A stretch of DNA of 64,000 nucleotides from Nostoc sp. FACHB-892 (GTDB lineage Bacteria; Cyanobacteriota; Cyanobacteriia; Cyanobacteriales; Nostocaceae): NCBI RefSeq assembly GCF_014698795.1, contig NZ_JACJTR010000024.1, positions 44,493 to 108,492 on the forward strand. The letters run 5' to 3'. Each line of letters starts with the position of its first letter. Position 1 is the stretch's first letter. The position numbers and the translations under genes were made by a program. Positions 35,975-45,394 of the stretch are shown here, piece after piece. A model generated the notes under the pieces. That model worked only from the letters and a program-made list of their open reading frames with translations, was not told where the DNA came from and searched no databases.

Positions 35975-36069
35975 ATAAAATGCCCAGCCGTCGCTTTCGC
36001 CCTCAAGGCGAAAGCGCCTAAATACCTCGGTTTTGCCAAAAATATTATTGATACGGCTGGGCATTTTAT
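35975..36069. repeat. nested inverted repeat at the recombinase gene start
   Basis: Perfect 17-bp arms at 35975-35991 and 36053-36069 enclose a perfect 10-bp hairpin (35992-36001 with 36007-36016, loop CTCAA) that abuts the left arm. It could be a recombination or attachment site, a miniature element, or a regulatory cruciform for the recombinase. Confidence 0.7.
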
Positions 36070-36170
36070 TACTGGTAAGGGCCATAACTGTGAAAATTGC
36101 ACTCCTGGCAAAACCTGTCCCGTGGACTGGGATAATAAGAACAGGGCGGGGTGTTGATGGGACAGCAACC

Positions 36171-36833
36171 TTGAAAATTGATAGGCATGGTCGAGCAAAG
36201 ATTCTGTCTTTGCAGGAAATCCAACTTCTGTTCTCGCAGGGGGTAGACTCGCTACGAGACAAAGCGCTGTTTGCGGTGATGCTTTACACAGCGTGTCGGG
36301 TGAATGAAGCAGTGACGTTGCTTAAGCGCGACGTATATGATGCCAAAGGAAAAGTCAGAGCCAAAATCATCTTTCGCAAAGGTAACACGAAAGGGAAACT
36401 GGCTACCCGTGCCATCCCGGTAATTCAAGAATTGCGAGTCAGGTTGCAAGCATATAAACCGCGTGATGATTCTCCTTGGTTGTTCCCTGGAAATGCTGAC
36501 CACTCAAGAGCCAATAACCACCTGCACCGAGATTCGGCACTGTGGATAGTGCGAGTCGCTTGCAAAAAAGTAGGAGTTGAAGGCGTAAGCTCTCACAGCT
36601 TTCGGCGCACAGCACTCACCTCGATGAGTAATGCCGGAATTCCCTTAAGAGTGATTCAGGAAATTTCTGGGCATCGCACCTTGGACGAGCTGTACAAGTA
36701 CCTGGAGGTAAGAGAGGATCAAATATTGGGAGCGGTATCATCTTTAGCACTACTTGCTCCGGTTGATGAAGACGACTTCGGGAAATCCTGCTTTGTCGAA
36801 GTGACCGATAATTCAGTGCATGAAAGCTCTTGA
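36171..36833 (+). CDS. tyrosine recombinase / phage-type integrase, N-terminally short
   Basis: The catalytic domain is complete: first Arg in 'YTACRVNEAV', Lys in 'IIFRKGNTKGK', 'HSFRRTA' (HxxR), 'GHRTLDELYKYLEV' with the GH and the nucleophilic Tyr. It has almost no N-terminal arm-binding or core-binding domain. I suggest the TTG at 36171 ('KIDRHGRAKILSLQEI' follows) as start. Upstream in-frame sequence back to 36033 runs through the nested inverted repeat and reads like non-coding DNA. In another frame, upstream 'NCENCTPGKTC' might be a relic of a lost N-terminal half. It may resolve plasmid multimers or move the local element. Confidence 0.8.
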   Translation: MKIDRHGRAKILSLQEIQLLFSQGVDSLRDKALFAVMLYTACRVNEAVTLLKRDVYDAKGKVRAKIIFRKGNTKGKLATRAIPVIQELRVRLQAYKPRDDSPWLFPGNADHSRANNHLHRDSALWIVRVACKKVGVEGVSSHSFRRTALTSMSNAGIPLRVIQEISGHRTLDELYKYLEVREDQILGAVSSLALLAPVDEDDFGKSCFVEVTDNSVHESS

Positions 36834-36935
36834 CCCCATTTTACCCAAAAATCGATTTAGCAAAGCAGCATCAGCGCAATTGCTGAAAGCAAAAGTAGAA
36901 ATTACTTCAATGATGCGGTTAGTTATGACGAAAGT

Positions 36936-39900
36936 TTAGGAGAATTCCATCGGCAATACTTCTTCATTCAGCAAGGCATAAAATTCAGGAACTTGAGATT
37001 CCACAAGTCGCAGTTCACTCGCGGCGATCGCCTCAAGTTCCAACACCGTCTCCCAGCGCAAATCCTCAACCCATCGCTTGAGAATGCCTTTAATCGCATC
37101 AACCCCCTGCTTGATACCAGAGCGAAGCATTTCCACGCAGTGGAGTAGCGTAATGCGATCGGTCGGAGGCGACTCAAATTCGGTAGTATCCTCCCCTTGG
37201 CAATGGGAGTTCCCTATAGCATCAAGGGGGGGTGTGGATACGGCCTGCTGATTAGGGTTTACACTATACGCAGCAGGGGTTTGAGGGGCATAATAGGTTG
37301 GATTTTCTTTTTGATTACGCTTTTCTACGCGATGAGCAATTACATGCATTGCAAATTCTAATTCCGATTTTGATAAAGAGAAAAGTTTCACCTGTTGACC
37401 GCGCTTGCCCTGCTTGCGGAAAGTCAACTTTAGCCCCAGCTGCTCTACTAAAGTGGCTAGCAACCAAATAGGTTTACAATCACTGGGAATAGTAAACCCA
37501 AGAATTGCTTTGACGTGAGCTGCACAATGTATAGCGATCTCCCTCATCTTAAGTAAGGTGGAATCGTCGGCGGTAACTTCTTCACCCTTCATTAAACTTA
37601 AGAGAATTTGATGCAGTCCCAGGTTAAATCTAGCAAGCCACCGTGCCGAGTAATTACCCCAGTCGATGCACAAAGGTAGATTGTCCCGCTCGGTGCGGTC
37701 TTTTTGGGTGACAATTGTTGGTGGGGTAGGATAACTTTGCCCAGTTTTGGGGTCAGTAAACGATTCTTCGGGTGGGGCTAAAATGGCCTCAAGTCCGGCG
37801 ATCGCTCTTATTAAGCGACCACCTTTATCCATTTCTACGAGTGATTCGGTTACTTCGATGCCGTAAGAATCAGAAATGCGGAACTTTTCACATTCAAAAA
37901 TTTCGCTAGGGTCAAGGTAATCTTTGCTCTGACGGGCGCGGTACTCACTCAAAGTAATATTGTTCGCCTTGGCAACAGCCGAATTGTGGGCACTATCCAA
38001 AGCTTGTGCTGCTGCTTTTAGACTTTCAAGAGATTGAGGATCTGAATCATTTCCCACATATATAAATGTATTGCCCATTTCGGTGAGAAGCGATCGCAAG
38101 TCATCGCGCAGATTATTGAGAGAATAGTGGCGGTTAGCCATAATTTGGCAGTAAGCCTCAAGCGCCCAATCTTTCTCGGCTCCGCGCTTGCCTGTTTGAC
38201 GGTCAATCCGCAACAGAAAAGCGGTCATTTCATTGGTTTGGAGCAAGCGCTCTTTAATCTTGGATGCGTTTGTATCCTTGTAACCAAAGGGAGGACGCGG
38301 GGCCACCCAAATATGAAACGGGACTTTTGGGCGATAGCGGTACAGTTGTTGGGCGCATTCAGTAGCAGTTTGGGAAACGCCGTGAAAGACACCGAACACT
38401 AAGTCAAAATGATATTCAGAAATATCGACACCAGTACCGAGACTGGGAGAGGTGAACAAGGCATCAAAGTTTTTGACGGCGTTGGTGATATCTTTGATGA
38501 AAGCGACATTCTCATCACTGCCAGAATTGTCAGAGTGAACCGACCAGATACGACATTTTTTTTGTGTATGTGATTTTTCGGAGTTAGATTCTTCGTACTT
38601 GATAGTAAAGGATTTGTCGAGTTTTTTGATAAAACGCTTACTGTCACTTGCAACCATGACTTTCTCACCAAGCATCAGCGCTGCCGATATTTGGGCGACT
38701 AGGGCGCTTGAATTATCCCCCTCGTACCAATAAATTGTGCGTGAACCGTTTCGCCACTCGTTTTTAATGATGTAAGGTACTTCACCGAGTGGTCGCATTG
38801 CAAGAAAGAAGTTTACCGTTAAATCATCCATGTGTGCATCAGCGATGACGACCAGTGGCGCATTGTATACTATATATTCCAGTACCTCCAAAATGGCGGC
38901 ACGGTGCTGTTTGCAAGTATTACTGTGCAGTAGGTGGGTGAGGTATTGGCAGGCTTCATCTATAAATATGCAGCCGTAAGTGAGAGACTGGGTATTCAGC
39001 TTATGCAAGCTGTCAATAGTAATACTAAGGGCTTGAGCCTGGGCTAAACCTGTGTAACCCAAGTCGGAATACATCGCCGTCCGCAAGCGTTCGGCAAGAT
39101 TTTTCAACAAGTTAACCCGATGTCCATTGTTGAGAAATCTGGCATCAGGATTTTGGTCACGCCACCAGCGCATAAGTTCAGTTTTGCCTGTACCCATGTC
39201 ACTCCAGAGTACGACTAGTCCTGATTTTGGGAAATTGAAGGTAGGGGATTTCTTCGATTTGTCTGAATCAACTCCGCTAGAATCCGTAGACTCCTTCTTT
39301 CTGTGATGTCCTTTTATAGATGGCGTGAAAAGTTGTTCCTTTTCAAGATCATAAAGCTCAGGTACTCTCAAGCATTTTTCTTCAAGTTCAGGAATGCACA
39401 AAGCCTCAGAAAGATACTTGATATTAATAGTGACATCTGGTTTGTATTTGCTAAGTCCCCATTTCTTAGCCCGATACGAGCGCTGGTAATCGGCAAGTGA
39501 TTTGGCATCATCTACAATTGCAGTCAGTAGAGCGTTAGCATCAAGACCCCTGGCTACCACGAAATCATCTACACCTTTTTCTGGCCCCGGCAACAGCGCA
39601 ACTTCACATTCACAACCTACTGCCTCAATCGCTTTGGCAGTCCGTACCGTTGCCTGGTAAACTGACCACCTGGTTTTAGAAGAAGTTTCGTAATCAAATA
39701 ATATAATGAACTTGCGCCCCGCCTGAGCCATTGGTACTAAGTCAGGATGCAACCGTTCATCAAAATCTTGTTTGCCCACGCGCCCGTTCCAAATTCCCGG
39801 AAGTGCGATCGCTACAAACCCTAAAGAAAGCAAGCAGGCCGCTTTTTTTTCGCCCTCGCATAAGATAACTGGAATCTCTGGATGTTGCTTTACCCACTCC

Positions 39901-40388
39901 CAAAATATTAGTGGATTGAGTTGATCCAGTAAGCGCAATGTTAAAAGTGAATGATAGCGCTTAATTAAATAACGCTTTGCAACTTTGTCCCAGATGGGGT
40001 TAGCGACATCAAAGTAGGTAACGCGGTTGGGGGTTTTGGGTGGTGACTCGTATTTGACGGGTTTACCTTTTTGCCAATCAATACGGGGGAAGTTGGGCTT
40101 GATCCTTCCCCACTCCATTGGTTGCCAGTTTTTAAAGGGGTCAAGTGATTGAATCCAGGTTCCACCCAGTAATAGATGCTGATACATTTTTATGTATCCA
40201 TCTGTTACCCGACCCGCATTCTTGCGTGGCAGTTTATCAGATATGAACAGGAAATCATAAACTGATTCTCCCTCAACGTGAAAGAAGTTGCGCTTAATCA
40301 ACGCCGGATGAATGGCGCTACCAGCTAACAACTCATGGTATTGGGCTGCCGTGAGATTGTTTGGATATTCAGTTGTCGCTGCATTCAT
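36936..40388 (-). CDS. CyRepA1-family plasmid replication protein
   Basis: A 1150-aa protein with a DUF3854/Toprim-like N-terminal half: 'VILCEGEKKAACLLSLG', 'ALPGIWNGRVG', 'FIILFDYETSSKT', 'LPGPEKGVDDFVV' (about residues 170-275). The C-terminal half has a helicase-type ATPase: Walker A 'WSDMGTGKTEL' near 393, Walker B 'CIFIDEACQYL' near 471, then 'TSPSLGTGVDISEYHFD'. This combination is the cyanobacterial CyRepA1 layout, so it is probably the initiator of this replicon. The start overlaps the small upstream ORF as ATGA. Inverted repeats and a possible small RNA lie upstream, the expected place for copy control. Confidence 0.87.
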   Translation of the reverse strand: MNAATTEYPNNLTAAQYHELLAGSAIHPALIKRNFFHVEGESVYDFLFISDKLPRKNAGRVTDGYIKMYQHLLLGGTWIQSLDPFKNWQPMEWGRIKPNFPRIDWQKGKPVKYESPPKTPNRVTYFDVANPIWDKVAKRYLIKRYHSLLTLRLLDQLNPLIFWEWVKQHPEIPVILCEGEKKAACLLSLGFVAIALPGIWNGRVGKQDFDERLHPDLVPMAQAGRKFIILFDYETSSKTRWSVYQATVRTAKAIEAVGCECEVALLPGPEKGVDDFVVARGLDANALLTAIVDDAKSLADYQRSYRAKKWGLSKYKPDVTINIKYLSEALCIPELEEKCLRVPELYDLEKEQLFTPSIKGHHRKKESTDSSGVDSDKSKKSPTFNFPKSGLVVLWSDMGTGKTELMRWWRDQNPDARFLNNGHRVNLLKNLAERLRTAMYSDLGYTGLAQAQALSITIDSLHKLNTQSLTYGCIFIDEACQYLTHLLHSNTCKQHRAAILEVLEYIVYNAPLVVIADAHMDDLTVNFFLAMRPLGEVPYIIKNEWRNGSRTIYWYEGDNSSALVAQISAALMLGEKVMVASDSKRFIKKLDKSFTIKYEESNSEKSHTQKKCRIWSVHSDNSGSDENVAFIKDITNAVKNFDALFTSPSLGTGVDISEYHFDLVFGVFHGVSQTATECAQQLYRYRPKVPFHIWVAPRPPFGYKDTNASKIKERLLQTNEMTAFLLRIDRQTGKRGAEKDWALEAYCQIMANRHYSLNNLRDDLRSLLTEMGNTFIYVGNDSDPQSLESLKAAAQALDSAHNSAVAKANNITLSEYRARQSKDYLDPSEIFECEKFRISDSYGIEVTESLVEMDKGGRLIRAIAGLEAILAPPEESFTDPKTGQSYPTPPTIVTQKDRTERDNLPLCIDWGNYSARWLARFNLGLHQILLSLMKGEEVTADDSTLLKMREIAIHCAAHVKAILGFTIPSDCKPIWLLATLVEQLGLKLTFRKQGKRGQQVKLFSLSKSELEFAMHVIAHRVEKRNQKENPTYYAPQTPAAYSVNPNQQAVSTPPLDAIGNSHCQGEDTTEFESPPTDRITLLHCVEMLRSGIKQGVDAIKGILKRWVEDLRWETVLELEAIAASELRLVESQVPEFYALLNEEVLPMEFS

Positions 40389-40561
40389 CGGTTCTCTCCA
40401 AGGAATTTTTTGGGGAGAACTCTTTCAAGCTGCGAAACTCTTGCTCTAGCCTGGATATTCCAAAAATTTCCCTTCGTCACAGCACAAAATTGCCATGCGA
40501 AAGCTGTACTCAACCCCATGCGCTTAACTACAGCGCTCTTAGGGTGTTCTCTGTTTGCCAT
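40385..40561 (-). CDS. small protein translationally coupled to CyRepA1
   Basis: A 58-aa basic protein ('MANREHPKSAVVKRMGLS', then 'GNFWNIQARARVSQLERVLP'). ATG 40561 has AGGGA about 10 bases upstream. Its TGA overlaps the CyRepA1 ATG by four bases, the classic coupling arrangement. It may be a leader that sets replication-protein level or a small DNA-binding protein. No family recognised. The longer TTG reading (40591) lacks a ribosome-binding site. Confidence 0.58.
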   Translation of the reverse strand: MANREHPKSAVVKRMGLSTAFAWQFCAVTKGNFWNIQARARVSQLERVLPKKFLGENR

Positions 40562-40610
40562 GATATTTTTCCCTGATAACTTGGTTGACAAGCTTCAGAG
40601 GGGGTTTTAT

Positions 40611-40684
40611 CAGTTATCAGTCAACAGTTAACAGTTATCAAATAAAGGTCTACTCCTACTGATAACTGGTAACTGATAACTGTT
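40611..40684. repeat. inverted repeats upstream of the replication operon
   Basis: CAGTTATCAGT (40611-40621) pairs exactly with ACTGATAACTG (40658-40668), and AACAGTTATCA (40630-40640) pairs with TGATAACTGTT (40674-40684). The words recur at 16619-16652. Possible initiator-binding or operator sites, or a dispersed intergenic repeat. Confidence 0.55.
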
Positions 40685-40818
40685 ATTCGCGCTGCTACAT
40701 CTTTTAGCTACAAAATTCGGAGTTTTTTCTTAACTAAATTTAATATTTCACTAACTTAAAGAATTTCAACAGCCAAAAATCCGCCACCAAAAATTCGACG
40801 ATTTGGTGACAACCCCTG

Positions 40819-40990
40819 TATAATGGGGAAAGCAGCGCGGATTTAACTCAGTCGGACAAATTATTGTGGTAATCTTAGTCGCCAAACTTTAACAACCACT
40901 TATTTTGTTCCTTCGAGATCAACCCCGCTCTGAGGTTATATGAAATTTAAGATTCGTACAAAGCGCGACTCCCTAGTGGCGCTTTGTGCG
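40819..40990 (+). ncRNA. candidate small RNA upstream of the replication gene
   Basis: An extended -10 box (TGTATAAT, with TATAAT at 40819-40824) faces away from CyRepA1. About 130 bases downstream lies a strong stem: 40955-40966 with 40979-40990, 12 bp with one G-T pair. No reading frame of note lies between, and the stem is not followed by a long T-run. A transcript of about 160 nt is possible. No RNA family recognised, and no good -35 box is seen. Confidence 0.3.
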
Positions 40991-41163
40991 TTAAATGCGA
41001 GTATTGTTGTAAATTCTTCACCTCTATCTCCTTTACGTAACTATTCAGCTTGATTTTACACAACTTGTGGTCTTTCCGTATCTAGCGAGATTCTGATTTT
41101 TGTTTGACTCCTCCATATTTATCAGCGTTTGTTCCAGCTTACCCTGATTGGGTAATCGCTTTT

Positions 41164-41469
41164 TCAAGAAGTAGCACCTAACGCAGAGGTTGTTTCTGCC
41201 TTGGGCTTGCGCTCGAAAACTTGTATGTTGGGTTTCTCTAACACGAAACCCTGTTCTGCTTGCTGTCCAAGTTTACCTACAATTGCTCCTACCCATTGAG
41301 AATAATTACTTGCAGCATCGGTCAGCTTCTTCCAAATCTTTACTTTAGCTGTGGCTGAAATGATTTGTCTGTTGCAGTCTAAGTCAAAATGCTGCCAACC
41401 GTTCTCTATGTCCTTAGGTTGTGGCAGTTCATTGATTTTAATTGTGATTTCTAGTTTGCCTGCAATCAT
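41164..41469 (-). CDS. conserved small cyanobacterial protein
   Basis: A 101-aa protein beginning 'MIAGKLEITIKINELPQP', with a predicted beta-strand core ('FDLDCNRQIISATAKVKIW'), a helix ('SNYSQWVGAIVGKLG') and an end 'NIQVFERKPK'. I recall similar small proteins in other cyanobacteria, some carrying a FinO-like label, but I cannot verify this and no FinO/ProQ motif is visible. It lies 11 bp after the NB-ARC gene and is likely co-transcribed. Confidence 0.7.
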   Translation of the reverse strand: MIAGKLEITIKINELPQPKDIENGWQHFDLDCNRQIISATAKVKIWKKLTDAASNYSQWVGAIVGKLGQQAEQGFVLEKPNIQVFERKPKAETTSALGATS

Positions 41470-41480
41470 AGCTACCTCTG

Positions 41481-43004
41481 TTAAAATGTGAGCGCTAATT
41501 CTGGTGAAGCATTAGATGTATGCACCAGTCCTGGTATATTTTTCCTAATATATTTTTTGACTATAGGTTGAAGAGTAAAACTAGCTTCTTCAGACGCAGA
41601 ATCCTTAATAATTTCAATTAAAAACTGCTTTTCCAACCCTTCTAATGCTGTAATTAAATCTGATACTGATAACGATATTGATTCCTTTTGATTCAAGCCA
41701 TTTAATAAGTTAGTAAACTTAACAGGTTTTGAGTTTAAAGTTAACTCCTCTGCTATATAAATCATAATTTGTTGTTGTATTTTACTCAATAAGTAACCAA
41801 AGGCTTTATCAAGCATTGCTTGAAATTGGCTACTGAAAAGTGTAGTTCTATTTTCAAAAAACTTTTGAACACTTCCGCCAAAAAAATGGTGAATTCGGGT
41901 AACTACCGTCTTTAGCTCTAAAGGATTGCCGTAGTAAATTTTAATTAATTCGTTGCATTTCTCTTCGTCATCCAATCCTTGATCAAATAAAAGTTGCATT
42001 GCAGGATCAGTCTCTAAACCTTTTATTTTTAGATATTCAATAGGACGTCCTGCTATTATAAGATCCTCAAATTCATCAGGAAAGACTCGATTAGTTAAGA
42101 GCAAGCAGCTTTGATCCATTTCCTCTATTAATCTGCGAAAAAATAATTTGTACTCTAAGTGTTGCTCTAAATTAGTTGTTTCAAACAAGGAATCAGATTC
42201 ATCCAATACCAAAAGACATCGGCGCGATTGCATCTGCTTGATCAATGCTGAAACCATTGCTTGAGTAAATTTAGGTGAGTCTAGCTTAGGCTCTAAAGGT
42301 TGGATTAGCTCTATTAGCTCGGCTATAAAGTCTTCAAACAGTGGTGCATGGGCAACTGATTTCCAAATTATGCAATCAAATTTGGGTTTTGATTCTACAC
42401 TAATCTCTTGTATTAGCTTTGCAGCTAATGCAGTTTTACCAATGCCTGCTACCCCTACTAACGATACGCAGCGTTGCTTTATTACTAATTCTTTTAAGCA
42501 AGATAGTTCTCCTGTGCGTCCATAAAAACTTGAGATGTCAGGAGGTTTACTTCCTATAATTTGTATCCGATTTTTGACAGGGGAGCTTTTTTCTTCACTA
42601 GTAGAAGCAGATTGAGCATAATACTCTTGTGCAACTTGCTCTAAAAAATTCCGTACATTCTTTTTAGTAACTCGCTTGCCATTTCCAATTGTTTTCGTGA
42701 GTATATCCCATAACCGAGTAGCTACACCTCGTTGTAAGTAATTGACGCTATAAGCTGAATTTTCTGCTATCTCTACAAACTCACGGTTATACCACGCTCC
42801 CCTCATAATAAGTATCTCTGGTTGAGATAAGTATCTACCTCTTTTGGCAAGTACTAAATCATTGACTATTACTAAAGTTTCATCAAAATTTACTGTCACA
42901 GAAGAGTGTTTTTGCCCTAAAAGCTCTTGTTTCTTTGAAACAAGGGGAGAATAAACTGGTGAATTTAGTATCTGGACAGCATTAGAATCCATAGTTATAC
43001 TCAT
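41481..43004 (-). CDS. NB-ARC-type STAND ATPase with N-terminal winged-helix-like domain
   Basis: About 507 aa from ATG 43004; a longer TTG reading (43139) adds an unconvincing N-terminus. The N-terminal domain ('VNFDETLVIVNDLVLAKRG', 'LSQPEILIMRGAWYNREF') is the module common in cyanobacterial signalling proteins (vWA-MoxR associated HTH type). The P-loop is 'GVAGIGKTALAAKL', Walker B 'RCLLVLDESDSL', and 'LLLTNRVFPDEFEDL' resembles the NB-ARC sensor. The C-terminal part is a winged-helix-like domain without a repeat sensor. Such proteins act as switches in stress or antiphage signalling. Divergent from the kinase-TPR gene. Confidence 0.83.
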   Translation of the reverse strand: MSITMDSNAVQILNSPVYSPLVSKKQELLGQKHSSVTVNFDETLVIVNDLVLAKRGRYLSQPEILIMRGAWYNREFVEIAENSAYSVNYLQRGVATRLWDILTKTIGNGKRVTKKNVRNFLEQVAQEYYAQSASTSEEKSSPVKNRIQIIGSKPPDISSFYGRTGELSCLKELVIKQRCVSLVGVAGIGKTALAAKLIQEISVESKPKFDCIIWKSVAHAPLFEDFIAELIELIQPLEPKLDSPKFTQAMVSALIKQMQSRRCLLVLDESDSLFETTNLEQHLEYKLFFRRLIEEMDQSCLLLTNRVFPDEFEDLIIAGRPIEYLKIKGLETDPAMQLLFDQGLDDEEKCNELIKIYYGNPLELKTVVTRIHHFFGGSVQKFFENRTTLFSSQFQAMLDKAFGYLLSKIQQQIMIYIAEELTLNSKPVKFTNLLNGLNQKESISLSVSDLITALEGLEKQFLIEIIKDSASEEASFTLQPIVKKYIRKNIPGLVHTSNASPELALTF

Positions 43005-43463
43005 TCTGTTGTTCGAGCGAGCGACCAACCCCATACGCTTTTTCTTGATGCAGCCGCCAATTAATGGTGTCAAATACAACTCGGTGATACTTGATTTCTC
43101 TACTTGATAGCTGTTTGCTCCAAACAAATAATAACTCAAGTCACCAATTATGCAAAGGGGACGAAAGATAGAGTAGAATCATTACTTACGCACATCTTGA
43201 AAAAGTAGTTAATAAAACTACTGCCGTCACTAGATCACAGTAGCAGTTATCAAATGGATTACTTTAAATGCTGCTGTTAGACTATTACCGATACACAAAT
43301 ATTAACAACTTTCCTAGTTATTCTTTATTTTGAAGTTATAAAATATACTTTATTTATTGAAAATGACTACTCAAAATTTTAAATCTTCACTTACATTATC
43401 GTTGATAGGAAGAAAGACTAGATTTACGGTAGGTAGTTTATATTTGGCTATCCTCCTGCGAAT
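43005..43463. other. divergent regulatory region between NB-ARC and kinase genes
   Basis: About 460 bp; its first 135 bp on the minus strand could be the N-terminal extension of the NB-ARC gene. The rest is AT-rich and must hold both promoters. No clear hairpin or conserved box is seen. Confidence 0.5.
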
Positions 43464-45329
43464 GTGAGTTACTGTATAAATCCCCTATGCGAGCAACGTC
43501 AAAATCCTAAAGACATTGAAAAATGTCTTTTTTGTAGTACTTCGCTGCTAATTAATAACCGCATCCGCTTGATTAAGCCATTAAGACCTCTGAATGAAAA
43601 TCCATTCAGCTATACTGAAGTTTTTGAAGTGGAGGATGCTGGTACTCAATGGAATCCTGTCCGCAAGCAGCGAGTTATGAAAGTTCTAAAATTGAACTCG
43701 CCTAAACTGGTTGAGTTAATCGAGCGGGAATCTCTTAGTTTACGGCTAATCCATCATCCAAAGATTCCCAAAAGTACCTTAGATGACTTTTTCACTTTTG
43801 TTCCTATCAATAGTTCTTTAACCTTACATTGCTTGGTTATGGATAAAATCGAGGGACAGAATTTAGACCAGTGGATAGAATCTAACGGGTGTATTTCGCA
43901 ATCTCAAGCATTAGAATGGGTAAAACAATTAGTTGAAATTCTTGTCGCAGTACACCAGGCTAATTTTTTTCACAGAGATATTAAGCCTTCTAATATAATT
44001 CTCCAGTCAAATGATCAATTAGCATTAGTGGATTTCGGTGTGGTACGAAGAGTAACTAGCACTTACCTAGCTAAAATAAGTGGAAGTGGAGGAGATAGCA
44101 CAACTAGAGGAGGAAAGTATGAAATTACATCTGTTGGTACACCTCGTTATTCTCCACCAGAACAAATGGATGGACAGGCAGTACCGCAATCAGATTTTTA
44201 TGCTTTAGGTCGCACTTTCATCCATCTACTTACTGCAATTCAACTAATTGATTTACCTACAGACAAAAAAACAGGAAGATTAATCTGGAGAAACAAAGCA
44301 CCGCAGATTGACAAACCTTTTGCTGATTTTATTGATGAGTTAACAGATCCTTTACCAGGGCAACGTCCACAAAGTACTCAAGTGATTTTGCAGAGGTTAA
44401 AAAATCTGCCTCAGCAAATTAAAAATTATAGATTAGCTAATTCTAAAATAGTTAAATATAGCAAGCTTGCATTAAGAGGTTTAATAATTGTTGGGGGTAT
44501 TATTCTGTCTATACCCTTGTTAAGTAACTACTTAGTAACTCAAGGACGAAAGTTAGAAGCAGCAAATAATTCTCAGGGGGCGCAAGAGGCTTTTGACTGG
44601 GCTATTAAAATTAATCCTCAACTTAAGCCTGACGTTTCAGAATTCTATTTTGAGAAGGGGCGTGGTAGTACTAGTAACCTGGACCTAGCTAAAAAATACT
44701 ATAAATTAGCAATTAAATATAATAATCAAAATTCGGAAATCTATACTAATTTGGCTGTGGTTTGCCAACAATTACAGCAATTTGAATGCGTAACTGATAA
44801 CTATGGAAAGGCAATTGAGCTAGATCCTAATAATTGGCAAGGACATTACGGACTAGGGACATTTTATGATGAACAAGGAAAAGATGATTTAGCTGAAAAA
44901 CAGTATCAGTTATCTATAAAAACTAGTAGCCAAGCCATTCTGCCCATCAATAATTTATCGAGATTGAAGATTATAAAAGGTGACTATAATGCAGCGATCG
45001 CTTTAGCGCAACAAGGTTTACAAAAAGCTAAAGAGCCTGAATTACGGGCTGTTTTGTATAAAAATTTAGGTTGGGCGCTCTTTGAGCAAAAGGAATATAG
45101 CCAAGCAAAGAAATATCTGGAAAAAGCCAAAGAATTAGATATACACAGAACATCTACCCATTGCTTGTTAGCGCAGGTGCAAGAAGCTCTAGGTGATGTT
45201 GATTATGCCTGGATTTCTTGGGAAATTTGTTTGCTAACTGAGTCTAGAGAGCCAGAGGTTTTCGGTTGGCGGTCGCAAGTATTAGAAAGAATCAGGTTAA
45301 AAGATCCTATTCGTCAAAGGGAAGAATGA
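43464..45329 (+). CDS. Ser/Thr protein kinase with zinc-ribbon start and C-terminal TPRs
   Basis: A 621-aa protein starting at GTG. It opens with a four-Cys zinc ribbon ('SYCINPLCEQRQ', 'EKCLFCSTS'), as in many cyanobacterial kinases. Kinase landmarks: Lys in 'RVMKVLKL', 'FFHRDIKPSNIIL', 'LVDFGVVRR', 'GTPRYSPPEQMDG'; the Gly-rich loop is poorly conserved. A transmembrane helix ('ALRGLIIVGGIILSIPLL') lies near residue 335-353, followed by about five TPR units, presumably outside the cytoplasm. It probably senses envelope state and phosphorylates a cytoplasmic target, perhaps in the adjacent cluster. Confidence 0.9.
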   Translation: MSYCINPLCEQRQNPKDIEKCLFCSTSLLINNRIRLIKPLRPLNENPFSYTEVFEVEDAGTQWNPVRKQRVMKVLKLNSPKLVELIERESLSLRLIHHPKIPKSTLDDFFTFVPINSSLTLHCLVMDKIEGQNLDQWIESNGCISQSQALEWVKQLVEILVAVHQANFFHRDIKPSNIILQSNDQLALVDFGVVRRVTSTYLAKISGSGGDSTTRGGKYEITSVGTPRYSPPEQMDGQAVPQSDFYALGRTFIHLLTAIQLIDLPTDKKTGRLIWRNKAPQIDKPFADFIDELTDPLPGQRPQSTQVILQRLKNLPQQIKNYRLANSKIVKYSKLALRGLIIVGGIILSIPLLSNYLVTQGRKLEAANNSQGAQEAFDWAIKINPQLKPDVSEFYFEKGRGSTSNLDLAKKYYKLAIKYNNQNSEIYTNLAVVCQQLQQFECVTDNYGKAIELDPNNWQGHYGLGTFYDEQGKDDLAEKQYQLSIKTSSQAILPINNLSRLKIIKGDYNAAIALAQQGLQKAKEPELRAVLYKNLGWALFEQKEYSQAKKYLEKAKELDIHRTSTHCLLAQVQEALGDVDYAWISWEICLLTESREPEVFGWRSQVLERIRLKDPIRQREE

Positions 45330-45394
45330 CACTTTATTTTATACCTAAACTTCCTGTATGCTATTAATATGCAAGTACTAACATAACAGTTTTT

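Noticed and set aside
36033..36170. N-terminal extension of the tyrosine recombinase
   Set aside because: It passes through the right arm of the nested inverted repeat, starts with TTG and has no domain similarity.
43005..43139. N-terminal extension of the NB-ARC protein from TTG 43139
   Set aside because: No ribosome-binding site and atypical residues; ATG 43004 leads into the recognised domain. Kept as an alternative only.
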